Shown: positions 39,901 through 53,053, counted from the first letter of the stretch. The stretch is 64,000 bases of DNA from Hydractinia symbiolongicarpus (GCF_029227915.1 NC_079887.1:24923650-24987649); one strand, 5' to 3'. The notes: generated from the sequence alone by a model not told the origin. Program-made: numbers and translations.

Positions 39901-42900
39901 CGAAACTCAGCGATTACACTGGGCGCTGTGGTAGCGCTTCAATTTAAAATTAAGATAAAAAAGTCATTTTTTACTGTGGGACCAATCCTAGCTGTTATCG
40001 CGCGCTTAAGAAATAGCGACAGTTTCAAAAACTACATTTCATTGACTTTCTAACGGTGTCAATCTGTTTGAGTTACAACGGTTGGGTCACATATTCGTAC
40101 CAACATGTTTTTAGCGATATTAATCTGATATTACTAGGTTGCATCGCTTTTAACAGTGAAACGATTGACTGTGGGATTTAATTGAACTAACTTTGGACTG
40201 TGCCCTGATAAATGTGATAAATGAGACAATTGGACTCCAAAAAAAACATTCTTCTTAATTTGACGTGATTGCCGGAAATCAGCGATTACCTTGGGCGCTG
40301 TGGTAGCCCTTCATTTAAAAATTTAGATAAATAAGTCATTTCTTACTGTGGGACCAATCCTAGTCGTTATCCCGCGCTGAAGCAGTAGCGACAGTTTCAA
40401 AAACTACATTTCATTGACTTTCTAACGGTGTCAGTCCGTTTGAGTTTCAACAGTTGGGTCACATATTCGTACCAACATATATTTAGCGATATTTATCTGA
40501 TTTTGCTAGGTTGTATGGCTTTTAACAGTAAAATCATTGACTGTGGGACTTAATTGAACTGATTATGGACTGCGACCTTATAAATGTGAAAGTGAGACAA
40601 TTGGACTCCAAGAAAAAACATTCTTCTTAATTTGACGTGATTGCCGGAAATCAGCGATTACACTGGTCGCTGTGGTAGCGCTTCAAATAAAAATTGGGAT
40701 AAAAAATCATTTTTTACTGTGGGACCAAACCTAGCCGTTATTGCGCGCTGAAGAAATAGCGACAGTTTCAAAAACTACATTTCATTGACTTTCTAACGCT
40801 GTCAGTCCGTTTGAGTTTCAACAGTTGGGTCACATACGCGTACCAACATGTCTTTAGCGACATTTATCTGATATTACTAGGTTGCATCGCTTTTAACAGT
40901 GAAACGATTGACTGTGGGACTTAATTAAACTAAATTTGGAGGGTGACCTGGTCAATGTGATAAATGACACAAATGGACTCCAAAAAAATAATTCTTCTTA
41001 ATTTGACATGATTGCCGGAAATCAGCGATTACACTGGGCGCTGTGGTAGCGCTTCACTTAAAAAAATTAGATAAATAAGTCGTTCTTTACTGTGGGACCA
41101 ATCCTGTCCGTTATCGTGCGCTGAAGAAATAGCGACAGTTTCAAAAACTACATTTCATTGACTTTCTAACGGTGTCAATCCGTTTGAGTTACAACGGTTG
41201 GGTCACATATTCGTACCAACATGTATTTAGCGATATTTTTCTGATATTACTAGGTTGTATGGCTTTTATCAGTGAAACCATTGACTGTGGGACTTAATTG
41301 AACTGATTATGCACTGTGACCTTATAAATGTAAAAGTGAGACAATTGGACTCCAAGAAAAAACATTCTTCTTAATTTGACGTGATTGCCGTAAATCAGCG
41401 ATTACACTGGTCGCTGTGGTAGCGCTTTAAATAAAAATTAGGATAAAAAAGTCATTTTTTACTATGGGACCAACCCTAGCCGTTATCGCGCGCTGAAGAA
41501 ATAGCGACAGTTTCAAAAACTACATTTCATTGACTTTCTAACGGTGTCAATCCGTTTGAGTTACAACGGTTGGGTCACATATTCGTACCAACATGTATTT
41601 AGCGATATTTTTCTGATATTACTAGGTTGTATGGCTTTTATCAGTGAAACCATTGACTGTGGGACTTAATTGAACTGATTATGCACTGTGACCTTATAAA
41701 TGTAAAAGTGAGACAATTGGACTCCAAGAAAAAACATTCTTCTTAATTTGACGTGATTGCCGTAAATCAGCGATTACACTGGTCGCTGTGGTAGCGCTTT
41801 AAATAAAAATTAGGATAAAAAAGTCATTTTTTACTTTGGGACCAATCCTACCCGTTATCGCGCGCTGAAAAAATAGCGACAGTTTCAAAAACTAAATTTC
41901 ATTGACTTTCTAACGGTGTCAATCCGTTTTACTTACAACGGTTGGGTCACATATTCGTACCAACATGTATTTATAGCGATATTTTTCTGATATTACTAGG
42001 TTGTATCGCTTTAAACAGTGAAACCATTGACTGTGGGACTTAATTGAACTGATTATGGACTGTGACCTTATAAATGTAAAAGTGAGACAATTGGACTCTA
42101 AGAAATAACATTCTTCTTAATATGAAATCATTGCCGAAACTCAGCGATTATACTGGGCGCTGTGGTAGCGTTTCAAATAAAAATTAAAATAAAAAAGTCA
42201 TTTTTTACTGTGGGAGCAATCCTAGCCGTTATCGCGCGCTGAAGAAATAGCGACAGTTTCAAAAACTACATTTCATTGACTTTTTAACGGTGTCAGTCTG
42301 TTTGAGTTACAACGGTTGAGTCACATATTCGTACCAACATATATTTAGCGATATTTTTCTGATATTACTAGGTTGTATGGCTATTAACAGTGAAACCATT
42401 GACTGTGGGACTTAATTGAACTGATTATGGACTGTGACCTTATAAATGTGAAAGTGAGACAATTGGACTCCAAGAAAGAACATTCTTCTTAATATGAAAT
42501 GATTGCCGAAACTCAGCGATTACACTGGGCGCTGTGGTAGCGCTTCAATTTAAAATTAAGATAAAAAAGTCATTTTTTACTGTGGGACCAATCCTAGCTG
42601 TTATCGCGCGCTTAAGAAATAGCGACAGTTTCAAAAACTACATTTCATTGACTTTCTAACGGTGTCAGTCCGTTTGAGTTTCAACAGTTGGGTCACATAT
42701 TAGTACCAACATGTATTTAGCGATATTTATCTGATATTACTAGGTTGTATGGCTTTTAACAGTGAAACCATTGACTGTGGGACTTAATTGAACTGATTAT
42801 GGACTGCGACCTTATAAATGTGAAAGTGAGACAATTGGACTCCAAGAAAAAACATTCTTCTTAATTTGACGTGATTGCCGGAAATCAGCGATTACACTGG

Positions 42901-44885
42901 TCGCTGTGGTAGTGCTTCAAATGAAAATTAGGATAAAAAAGTCATTTTTTACTGTGGGACCAAACCTAGCCGTTATCGCGCGCTGAAGAAATAGCGACAG
43001 TTTCAAAAACTACATTTCATTGTCCTTCTAACGGTGTCAGTCCGGTTGAGTTTCAACAGTTGGGTCACATATTCGTACCAACATGTATTTAGCGATATTT
43101 ATCTGATATTACTACGTTGCATCGCTTTTAGCAGTGAAACGATTGACTGTGGGACTTAATTGAACTCACTTTGGACTGTGACCTGATCAATGTAATAAAT
43201 GACTCAAATGGACTCCAAGAAAAAAAATTCTTCATAACTTGACGTGATTGCCGGAAATCAGCGATTACACTGGGCGCTGTGGTAGCGCTACATTTAAAAA
43301 TTTAGATAAATAAGTCGTTCTTTACTGTGGGACCAATCCTACCCGTTATTGCGCGCTAAAGAAATAGCGACAGTTTCAAAAACTACATTTCATTGACTTT
43401 TTAACGGTGTCAGTCCGTTTGAGTTTCAACGGTTGGGTCACATATTCGTACCAACATGTATTTAACGATATTTTTCTGATATTACTAGGTTGTATGGCTT
43501 TTATCAGTGAAACCATTGACTGTGGGACTTAATTGAACTGATTATGCACTGTGACCTTATAAATGTAAAAGTGAGACATTTGGACTCCAAGAAAAAACAT
43601 TCTTCTTAATTTGACGTGATTGCCGTAAATCAGCGATTACACTGGTCGCTGTGGTAGTGCTTTAAATAAAAATTAGGATAAAAAAGTCATTTTTTACTTT
43701 GGGACCAATCCTACCCGTTATCGCGCGCTGAAAAAATAGCGACAGTTTCAAAAACTAAATTTCATTGACTTTCTAACGGTGTTAATCCGTTTTACTTACA
43801 ACGGTTGGGTCACATATTCGTACCAACATGTATTTATAGCGATATTTTTCTGATATTACTAGGTTGTATCGCTTTAAACAGTGAAACCATTGACTGTGGG
43901 ACTTAATTGAACTGATTATGGACTGTGACCTTATAAATGTAAAAGTGAGACAATTGGACTCTAAGAAATAACATTCTTCTTAATATGAAATCATTGCCGA
44001 AACTCAGCGATTATACTGGGCGCTGTGGTAGCGTTTCAAATAAAAATTAAAATAAAAAAGTCATTTTTTACTGTGGGAGCAATCCTAGCCGTTATCGCGC
44101 GCTGAAGAAATAGCGACAGTTTCAAAAACTACATTTCATTGACTTTTTAACGGTGTCAGTCTGTTTGAGTTACAACGGTTGGGTCACATATTCGTACCAA
44201 CATGTATTTAGCGATATTTTTCTGATATTACTAGGTTGTATGGCTATTAACAGTGAAACCATTGACTGTGGGACTTAATTGAACTGATTATGGACTGTGA
44301 CCTTATAAATGTGAAAGTGAGACAATTGGACTCCAAGAAAGAACATTCTTCTTAATATGAAATGATTGCCGAAACTCAGCGATTACACTGGGCGCTGTGG
44401 TAGCGCTTCAATTTAAAATTAAGATAAAAAAGTCATTTTTTACTGTGGGACCAATCCTAGCTGTTATCGCGCGCTTAAGAAATAGCGACAGTTTCAAAAA
44501 CTACATTTCATTGACTTTCTAACGGTGTCAGTCCGTTTGAGTTTCAACGGTTGGGTCACATATTCGTACCAACATGTATTTAGCGATATTAATCTAATAT
44601 TACTAAGTTGCATCGCTTTTAACAGTGAAACGATTGACTGTGGGATTTAATTGAACTAACTTTGGACTGTGCCCTGATAAATGTGATAAATGAGACAATT
44701 GGACTCCAAGAAAAACATTCTTCTTAATTTGACGTGATTGCCGGAAATCAGCGATTACACTGGGCGCTGTGGTAGCGCTTCAATTTAAAATTAAGATAAA
44801 AAAGTCATTTTTTACTGTGGGACCAATCGTAGCTGTTATCGCGCGCTTAAGAAATAGCGACAGTTTCAAAAACTACATTTCATTG
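36998..44885 (+). repeat. Mosaic region with about 13-monomer spacing
   Basis: About 21 monomers. Landmarks of the preceding region recur about 4840 bp later: the a-type monomer at 33075 and 37915, and the cataagcg or catacgcg site at 35994 and 40836, then again at 45677. TA-insertion monomers lie at 38621, 41971 and 43834. A three-monomer step repeats gtcgttatcccgcgctgaag near 39247 and 40363. No gene is present. Confidence 0.78.
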
Positions 44886-47800
44886 ACTTTCTAACGGTGT
44901 CAATCCGTTTAAGTTACAACGGTTGGGTCACATATTCGTACCAACATGTTTTTAGCGATATTAATCTGATATTACTAGGTTGCATCGCTTTTAACAGTGA
45001 AACGATTGACTGTGGGATTTAATTGAACTAACTTTGGACTGTGCCCTGATATATGTGATAAATGAGACAATTGGACTCCAAAAAAAACATTCTTCTTAAT
45101 TTGACGTGATTGCCGGAAATCAGCGATTACCTTGGGCGCTGTGGTAGCCCTTCATTTAAAAATTTAGATAAATAAGTCATTTCTTACTGTGGGACCAATC
45201 CTAGTCGTTATCCCGCGCTGAGGCAGTAGCGACAGTTTCAAAAACTACATTTCATTGACTTTCTAACGGTGTCAGTCCGTTTGAGTTTCAACAGTTGGGT
45301 CACATATTCGTACCAACATATATTTAGCGATATTTATCTGATTTTGCTAGGTTGTATGGCTTTTAACAGTAAAATCATTGACTGTGGGACTTAATTGAAC
45401 TGATTATGGACTGCGACCTTATAAATGTGAAAGTGAGACAATTGGACTCCAAGAAAAAACATTCTTCTTAATTTGACGTGATTGCCGGAAATCAGCGATT
45501 ACACTGGTCGCTGTGGTAGCGCTTCAAATAAAAATTGGGATAAAAAATCATTTTTTACTGTGGGACCAAACCTAGCCGTTATTGCGCGCTGAAGAAATAG
45601 CGACAGTTACAAAAACTACATTTCATTGACTTTCTAACGCTGTCAGTCCGTTTGAGTTTCAACAGTTGGGTCACATAAGCGTACCAACATGTATTTAGCG
45701 ACATTTATCTGATATTACTAGGTTGCATCGCTTTTAACAGTGAAACGATTGACTGTGGGACTTAATTAAACTAAATTTGGAGGGTGACCTGGTCAATGTG
45801 ATAAATGACACAAATGGACTCCAAAAAAATAATTCTTCTTAATTTGACATGATTGCCGGAAATCAGCGATTACACTCGGCGCTGTGGTTGCGCTGCATTT
45901 AAAAAATTAGATAAATAAGTCGTTTTTTACTGTGGGACCAATCCTACCCGTTATCGCGCGCTGAAAAAATAGCGACAGTTTCAAAAACTACATTTCATTG
46001 ACTTTCTAACGGTGTCAATCCGTTTTACTTACAACGGTTGGGTGACATATTTGTACCAACATGTATTTAGCGATATTTTTCTGATATTACTAGGTTGTAT
46101 CGCTTTAAACAGTGAAACGATTGACTGTGGGATTTAATTGAACTAACTTTGGACTGTGCCCTGATAAATGTGATAAATGAGACAATTGGACTCCAAGAAA
46201 AAACATTCTTCTTAATTTGACGTGATTGCCGGAAATCAGCGATTACACTGGGCGCTGTGGTAGCGCTTCAATTTAAAATTAAGATAAAAAAGTCATTTTT
46301 TACTGTGGGACCAATCGTAGCTGTTATCGCGCGCTTAAGAAATAGCGACAGTTTCAAAAACTACATTTCATTGACTTTCTAACGGTGTCAATCTGTTTGA
46401 GTTACAACGGTTGGGTCACATATTCGTACCAACATGTTTTTAGCGATATTAATCTGATATTACTAGGTTGCATCGCTTTTAACAGTGAAACGATTGACTG
46501 TGGGATTTAATTGAACTAACTTTGGACTGTGCCCTGATAAATGTGATAAATGAGACAATTGGACTCCAAAAAAAACATTCTTCTTAATTTGACGTGATTG
46601 CCGGAAATCAGCGATTACCTTGGGCGCTGTGGTAGCCCTTCATTTAAAAATTTAGATAAATAAGTCATTTCTTACTGTGGGACCAATCCTAGTCGTTATC
46701 CCGCGCTGAAGCAGTAGCGACAGTTTCAAAAACTACATTTCATTGACTTTCTAACGGTGTCAGTCCGTTTGAGTTTCAACAGTTGGGTCACATATTCGTA
46801 CCAACATATATTTAGCGATATTTATCTGATTTTGCTAGGTTGTATGGCTTTTAACAGTAAAATCATTGACTGTGGGACTTAATTGAACTGATTATGGACT
46901 GCGACCTTATAAATGTGAAAGTGAGACAATTGGACTCCAAGAAAAAACATTCTTCTTAATTTGACGTGATTGCCGGAAATCAGCGATTACACTGGTCGCT
47001 GTGGTAGCGCTTCAAATAAAAATTGGGATAAAAAATCATTTTTTACTGTGGGACCAAACCTAGCCGTTATTGCGCGCTGAAGAAATAGCGACAGTTTCAA
47101 AAACTACATTTCATTGACTTTCTAACGCTGTCAGTCCGTTTGAGTTTCAACAGTTGGGTCACATAAGCGTACCAACATGTCTTTAGCGACATTTATCTGA
47201 TATTACTAGGTTGCATCGCTTTTAACAGTGAAACGATTGACTGTGGGACTTAATTAAACTAAATTTGGAGGGTGACCTGGTCAATGTGATAAATGACACA
47301 AATGGACTCCAAAAAAATAATTCTTCTTAATTTGACATGATTGCCGGAAATCAGCGATTACACTGGGCGCTGTGGTAGCGCTTCACTTAAAAAAATTAGA
47401 TAAATAAATCGTTCTTTACTGTGGGACCAATCCTGTCCGTTATCGCGCGCTGAAGAAATAGCGACAGTTTCAAAAACTACATTTCATTGACTTTCTAACG
47501 GTGTCAATCCGTTTGAGTTACAACGGTTGGGTCACATATTCGTACCAACATGTATTTAGCGATATTTTTCTGATATTACTAGGTTGTATGGCTTTTATCA
47601 GTGAAACCATTGACTGTGGGACTTAATTGAACTGATTATGCACTGTGACCTTATAAATGTAAAAGTGAGACAATTGGACTCCAAGAAAAAACATTCTTCT
47701 TAATTTGACGTGATTGCCGTAAATCAGCGATCACACTGGTCGCTGTGGTAGCGCTTTAAATAAAAATTAGGATAAAAAAGTCATTTTTTACTTTGGGACC

Positions 47801-48168
47801 AATCCTACCCGTTATCGCGCGCTGAAAAAATAGCGACAGTTTCAAAAACTAAATTTCATTGACTTTCTAACGGTGTCAATCCGTTTTACTTACAACGGTT
47901 GGGTCACATATTCGTACCAACATGTATTTATAGCGATATTTTTCTGATATTACTAGGTTGTATCGCTTTAAACAGTGAAACCATTGACTGTGGGACTTAA
48001 TTGAACTGATTATGGACTGTGACCTTATAAATGTAAAAGTGAGACAATTGGACTCTAAGAAATAACATTCTTCTTAATATGAAATCATTGCCGAAACTCA
48101 GCGATTATACTGGGCGCTGTGGTAGCGTTTCAAATAAAAATTAAAATAAAAAAGTCATTTTTTACTGT
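44886..48168 (+). repeat. Duplicated segment, right copy of 11.2-kb pair
   Basis: Copy of 33715-36997 at offset 11171. It then jumps to an offset of about 10799 (ttgtccttc at 37434 and 48233), so about one monomer is missing relative to the left copy. Very few substitutions separate the two copies over several monomers by eye. Confidence 0.87.
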
Positions 48169-51100
48169 GGGACCAAACCTAGCCGTTATCGCGCGCTGAA
48201 GAAATAGCGACAGTTTCAAAAACTACATTTCATTGTCCTTCTAACGGTGTCAGTCCGGTTGAGTTTCAACAGTTGGGTCACATATTCGTACCAACATGTA
48301 TTTAGCGATATTTATCTGATATTACTACGTTGCATCGCTTTTAGCAGTGAAACGATTGACTGTGGGACTTAATTGAACTCACTTTGGACTGTGACCTGAT
48401 CAATGTAATAAATGACTCAAATGGACTCCAAGAAAAAAAATTCTTCATAACTTGACGTGATTGCCGGAAATCAGCGATTACACTGGGAGCTGTGGTAGCG
48501 CTACATTTAAAAATGTAGATAAATAAGTCGTTCTTTACTGTGGGACCAATCCTACCCGTTATTGCGCGCTAAAGAAATAGCGACAGTTTCAAAAACTACA
48601 TTTCATTGACTTTTTAACGGTGTCAGTCCGTTTGAGTTTCAACGGTTGGGTCACATATTCGTACCAACATGTATTTAACGATATTTATCTGATATTACTA
48701 GGTTACATCGCTTTTAACAATGAATCGATTGACTTTGGGACTTAATTGAACTCACTTTGGACTGTGACCTGATCAATGTGATAAATGACACAAATGGACT
48801 CCAAAAAAATAATTCTTCTTAATTTGACATGATTGCCGGAAATCAGCGATTACACTGGGCGCTGTGGTAGCGCTTCACTTAAAAAAATTAGATAAATAAG
48901 TCGTTCTTTACTGTGGGACCAATCCTGTCCGTTATCGCGCGCTGAAGAAATAGCGACAGTTTCAAAAACTACATTTCATTGACTTTCTAACGGTGTCAGT
49001 CCGTTTGAGTTTCAACGGTTGGGTCACATATTCGTACCAACATGTATTTAACGATATTTATCTGATATTACTAGGTTGCATCGCTTTTAACAATGAATCG
49101 ATTGACTGTGGGACTTAATTAAACTAAATTTGGAGGGTGACCTGGTCAATGTGATAAATGACACAAATGGACTCCAAAAAAATAATTCTTCTTAATTTGA
49201 CATGATTGCCGGAAATCAGCGATTACACTGGGCGCTGTGGTAGCGCTTCACTTAAAAAAATTAGATAAATAAGTCGTTCTTTACTGTGGGACCAATCCTG
49301 TCCGTTATCGCGCGCTGAAGAAATAGCGACACTTTCAAAAACTACATTTCATTGACTTTCTAACGGTGTCAATCCGTTTGAGTTACAACGGTTGGGTCAC
49401 ATATTCGTACCAACATGTATTTAGCGATATTTTTCTGATATTACTAGGTTGTATGGCTTTTATCAGTGAAACCATTGACTGTGGGACTTAATTGAACTGA
49501 TTATGCACTGTGACCTTATAAATGTAAAAGTGAGACAATTGGACTCCAAGAAAAAACATTCTTCTTAATTTGACGTGATTGCCGTTCATCAGCGATTACA
49601 CTGGTCGCTGTGGTAGCGCTTTAAATAAAAATTAGGATAAAAAAGTCATTTTTTACTTTGGGACCAATCCTACCCGTTATCGCGCGCTGAAAAAATAGCG
49701 ACAGTTTCAAAAACTAAATTTCATTGACTTTCTAACGGTGTCAATCCGTTTTACTTACAACGGTTGGGTCACATATTCGTACCAACATGTATTTATAGCG
49801 ATATTTTTCTGATATTACTAGGTTGTATCGCTTTAAACAGTGAAACCATTGACTGTGGGACTTAATTGAACTGATTATGGACTGTGACCTTATAAATGTA
49901 AAAGTGAGGCAATTGGACTCTAAGAAATAACATTCTTCTTAATATGAAATCATTGCCGAAACTCAGCGATTATACTGGGCGCTGTGGTAGCGTTTCAAAT
50001 AAAAATTAAAATAAAAAAGTCATTTTTTACTGTGGGACCAATCCTAGCTGTTATCGCGCGCTTAAGAATTAGCGACAGTTTCAAAAACAACATTTCATTG
50101 ACTTTCTAACGGTGTCAGTCCGTTTGAGTTTCAACAGTTGGGTCACATATTAGTACCAACATGTATTTAGCGATATTTATCTGATATTACTAGGTTGTAT
50201 GGCTTTTAACAGTGAAACCATTGACTGTGGGACTTAATTGAACTGATTAAGGACTGCGACCTTATAAATGTGAAAGTGAGACAATTGGACTCCAAGAAAA
50301 AACATTCTTCTTAATTTGACGTGATTGCCGGAAATCAGCGATTACACTGGTCGCTGTGGTAGTGCTTCAAATGAAAATTAGGATAAAAAAGTCATTTTTT
50401 ACTGTGGGACCAAACCTAGCCGTTATCGCGCGCTGAAGAAATAGCGACAGTTTCAAAAATTACATTTCATTGTCCTTCTAACGGTGTCAGTCCGGTTGAG
50501 TTTCAACAGTTGGGTCACATATTCGTACCAACATGTATTTAGCGATATTTATCTGATATTACTACGTTGCATCGCTTTTAGCAGTGAAACGATTGACTGT
50601 GGGACTTAATTGAACTCACTTTGGACTGTGACCTGATCAATGTAATAAATGACTCAAATGGACTCCAAGAAAAAAAATTCTTCATAACTTGACGTGATTG
50701 CCGGAAATCAGCGATTACACTGGGCGCTGTGGTAGCGCTACATTTAAAAATGTAGATAAATAAGTCGTTCTTTACTGTGGGACCAATCCTACCCGTTATT
50801 GCGCGCTAAAGAAATAGCGACAGTTTCAAAAACTACATTTTATTGACTTTTTAACGGTGTCAGTCCGTTTGAGTTTCAACGGTTGGGTCACATATTCGTA
50901 CCAACATGTATTTAACGATATTTATCTGATATTACTAGGTTGCATCGCTTTTAACAATGAATCGATTGACTTTGGGACTTAATTGAACTCACTTTGGACT
51001 GTGACCTGATCAATGTGATAAATGACACAAATGGACTCCAAGAAAAAAAAATTCTTCTTAATTTGACGTGATTGCCGGAAATCAGCGATTACACTGGGCG

Positions 51101-51675
51101 CTGTGGTAGCGCTTCTAATAAAAATTAGGATAAAAAAGTCATTTTTTACTATGGGACCAACCCTAGCCGTTATCGCGCGCTGAAGAAATAGCGACAGTTT
51201 CAAAAACTACATTTCATTGACTTTCTAACGGTGTCAGTCCGTTTGAGTTTCAACAGTTGGGTCACATATTAGTACCAACATGTATTTAGCGATATTTATC
51301 TGATATTACTAGGTTGTATGGCTTTTAACAGTGAAACCATTGACTGTGGGACTTAATTGAACTGATTATGGACTGCGACCTTATAAATGTGAAAGTGAGA
51401 CAATTGGACTCCAAGAAAAAACATTCTTCTTAATTTGACGTGATTGCCGGAAATCAGCGATTACACTGGTCGCTGTGGTAGTGCTTCAAATGAAAATTAG
51501 GATAAAAAAGTCATTTTTTACTGTGGGACCAAACCTAGTCGTTATCGCGCGCTGAAGAAATAGCGACATTTTCAAAAACTACATTTCATTGTCCTTCTAA
51601 CGGTGTCAGTCCAGTGGAGTTTCAACAGTTGGGTCACATATTAGTACCAACATGTATTTAGCGATATTTATCTGA

Positions 51676-51680
<5 letters not shown>
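48169..51680 (+). repeat. Mosaic monomers upstream of the LINE insertion
   Basis: About nine monomers of c, a, TA-insertion (49793) and b types. A rare aaatgtagat variant occurs at 48511 and 50748 (about six monomers apart), marking a local block copy. The last monomer is b-type and is interrupted after ctgatatta at 51680 by the retrotransposon. No gene is present. Confidence 0.8.
51676..51680 (+). repeat. Left target-site duplication candidate (tatta)
   Basis: The satellite reads tctgatatta up to 51680 and resumes at 52767 as tattactaggttg. The five bases tatta are present on both sides. Removing 51681-52766 plus one tatta restores an intact monomer: the 1464-bp spacing across the insertion minus 1091 leaves 373. 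The bases overlap the TTA repeat, so the exact duplication length is uncertain. Confidence 0.6.

Positions 51681-51713
<33 letters not shown>
51678..51713 (-). repeat. (TAA)12 tail of the LINE, reading TTA on + strand
   Basis: Twelve perfect trinucleotide units at the 3' end of the element. The first unit may come from the satellite target (tatta). A perfect uninterrupted tail suggests limited time for decay, although such tails can also be rebuilt by slippage. Confidence 0.93.
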
Positions 51714-51714
<1 letters not shown>

Positions 51715-52031
51715 ACATATATTTGGCATCCATAATTTACAAATGGTTCTTCTGCCTACAAAAAAATAAAAACTATAAAAATCTATAAAATCTATAAGAT
51801 CAGTAAAAAAATATATTGAATCTAAGTGCATAATGAAATAAATGGGCTCACAGAGTAAGAAATGGTGCCGGTAGAGTAAGTAGACACATTGAACAAGAAA
51901 AAAAAAAAAAAGAAGAGACTAATTAAAAATAAATAAATTGATGGCACCGATGTAAGGACACACAAAAAAGGTAGAACTATAATGAAAAGATGGGGGGAAA
52001 TAGGTAGCCTACATGCATAGAGTTATTCACA
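51714..52031 (-). other. 3' untranslated region of the LINE
   Basis: A 318-bp A+T-rich non-satellite sequence between the ORF stop and the TAA tail. It contains a run of 14 A on the plus strand at 51898-51911 (T on the element's sense strand). The open frames that can be drawn across it and the end of the ORF are short shadows without recognisable protein features. Confidence 0.75.
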
Positions 52032-52739
52032 TTATTTGGATAAAAGTTTGCACAAAGCACTATCGTGTAAAAATAATTTGACTTTTTTGATAAATTCTTT
52101 ATGGTTGACAACGGAACGAATATTGCCAGGAAGATCATTAAACAACGCTGATGAGCAATCCATAAACGTTTTTCGGAATGTGTCGCTTTGTAGTTTATTT
52201 TTGTTTTCTGCATCAGATCGCAGGCTTCGACCATTTTTGTACCATTTCAGTGTAAGGTATTCAGGTGAGCATTCGTCATACAACACCTTGTGTGCCAGTT
52301 TTAGTATCGATAAATTTACACGCTCTTGCACTGGCAGCCATTTCAGTATTACTAACACATCGTTAGTGGAAGCATATCTCTGAAGAACAAAGCTGGCAGC
52401 GACATTTAGAACTCTTTGTAACCTTTTCATTTGATATTGTGGAATATTATTATAGACAAGATTTCCGTAGTCTATCTTTGATAATATCAGTGCTTCAGCG
52501 AGATTCTTTCTCACGTGAAAAGGTGCCAAACGTTTCAATCGCTTTAATGTCGAAATCGTAGCGTATGATGATCTAATGATGTTATTCACATGTGTAGACC
52601 ACGTCATATGTTCATCGAATGTTATGCCCAGTATTTTGAGAGAGGATACCCGCTCAATCTCAGCACCATTACTATGGAATTTGAATAAGTTACTGAAGTT
52701 TAAATTGTTTATACAGCTTAACTGGCTTGTCGAGTACAT
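52032..52739 (-). pseudogene. C-terminal fragment of LINE reverse transcriptase (235 aa)
   Basis: In a complete element this protein copies the element's RNA into DNA at a nicked target. Only the end remains here: the last strand of the palm region (YSTS near residues 2-5), the thumb and the C-terminal extension. Visible motifs are LKILGITFDEHMTW (residues 34-47), LSKIDYGNLVY (86-96), MKRLQRVLNVAASF (104-117), LKWLPVQERV (132-141) and SPEYL (158-162). The RLQR..N.AA and L.WLP...R motifs are typical of CR1, L2, Rex1 and Nimb-like elements. The endonuclease domain and the catalytic (F/Y)xDD motif lie upstream of the truncation and are missing. The ATG at 52739 is simply a methionine inside the original ORF: three codons upstream (52746-52748) there is a stop in flanking or filler DNA. 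The 235 codons show no frameshift or stop. Family membership is sure, the clade less so. Confidence 0.88.
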
Positions 52740-52749
52740 AATTGATTAA

Positions 52750-52767
52750 ATTACTAGGTTAGGTACT
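52750..52767 (+). other. Junction filler repeating the target sequence
   Basis: At the truncated 5' end of the LINE, attactaggtt occurs twice, at 52750-52760 and 52768-52778, 18 bp apart. The second copy is the resumed satellite. The first sits between the recognisable element sequence and the satellite, with aggtact between them. It looks like target sequence copied into the junction during insertion. Confidence 0.6.
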
Positions 52768-52771
52768 ATTA
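52767..52771 (+). repeat. Right target-site duplication candidate (tatta)
   Basis: First satellite bases after the insertion, matching 51676-51680. The monomer then continues normally as ctaggttgtatggc. Confidence 0.6.
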
Positions 52772-53053
52772 CTAGGTTGTATGGCTTTTAACAGTGAAAC
52801 CATTGACTGTGGGACTTAATTGAACTGATTATGGACTGCGACCTTATAAATGTGAAAGTGAGACAATTGGACTCCAAGAAAAAACATTCTTCTTAATTTG
52901 ACGTGATTGCCGGAAATCAGCGATTACACTGGTCGCTGTGGTAGTGCTTCAAATGAAAATTAGGATAAAAAAGTCATTTTTTACTGTGGGACCAAACCTA
53001 GCCGTTATCGCTCGCTGAAGAAATAGCGACATTTTCAAAAACTACATTTCATT

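Larger units (their letters stand above)
1..51680 (+). repeat. 373-bp satellite array, left part
   Basis: About 138 head-to-tail copies of an A+T-rich monomer with a modal length of 372-373 bp. Anchoring on the motif tagcgacagtttc gives starts at 8, 381, 754, 1126 and 1499. Well-conserved segments within each monomer include tagcgacagtttcaaaaact, gtttgagtt, gggtcacatattcgtacc, atgtatttagcgatatt, ctgatattactaggttg, gattgactgtggga, gacaattggactcc, gattgcc, cagcgatta, ctgtggtagcgctt and actgtgggaccaat. The middle of the monomer is the most variable (around gacctgatcaatg or gaccttataaatg), together with the spacer after agcgcttca. These variants define monomer types. All copies I followed run in the same direction. 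The length is close to two nucleosome repeats, which is common among centromeric or pericentromeric satellites, but function is not shown here. No gene lies in this stretch. Confidence 0.97.
51681..52766 (-). mobile_element. 5'-truncated non-LTR retrotransposon (LINE), CR1/L2/Nimb-like
   Basis: A 1086-bp insertion of non-satellite sequence within a b-type monomer. Read on the minus strand, it has the last part of a reverse-transcriptase ORF (52739 to 52032), a 3' untranslated region of about 320 bp, and a perfect (TAA)12 tail that abuts the satellite at the low-coordinate end. Non-LTR elements are commonly truncated at the 5' end and tailed with simple repeats, and TAA tails are known in the I/Nimb group. 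The C-terminal protein motifs fit the CR1/L2/Nimb type better than RTE or R2, but the clade is an inference. A short tatta duplication flanks it. The endonuclease, the catalytic reverse-transcriptase motif and any ORF1 are absent, so it cannot move by itself. The intact reading frame and perfect tail suggest a fairly recent insertion. Confidence 0.9.

Noticed and set aside
51977-52234. Minus-strand 85-codon ORF overlapping the end of the LINE ORF
   Set aside because: It is in another frame over the reverse-transcriptase end and the 3' untranslated region, with no family resemblance. It is a shadow of the LINE ORF.
52036-52383. Plus-strand 115-codon ORF
   Set aside because: It is antisense to the clear reverse-transcriptase C-terminal motifs and has no recognisable domain.
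52750-52766. TTAGG-type telomeric repeat (aggttaggta) at the LINE junction
   Set aside because: Only one unit is present, and it is better explained as filler copied from the satellite ctaggttg sequence.
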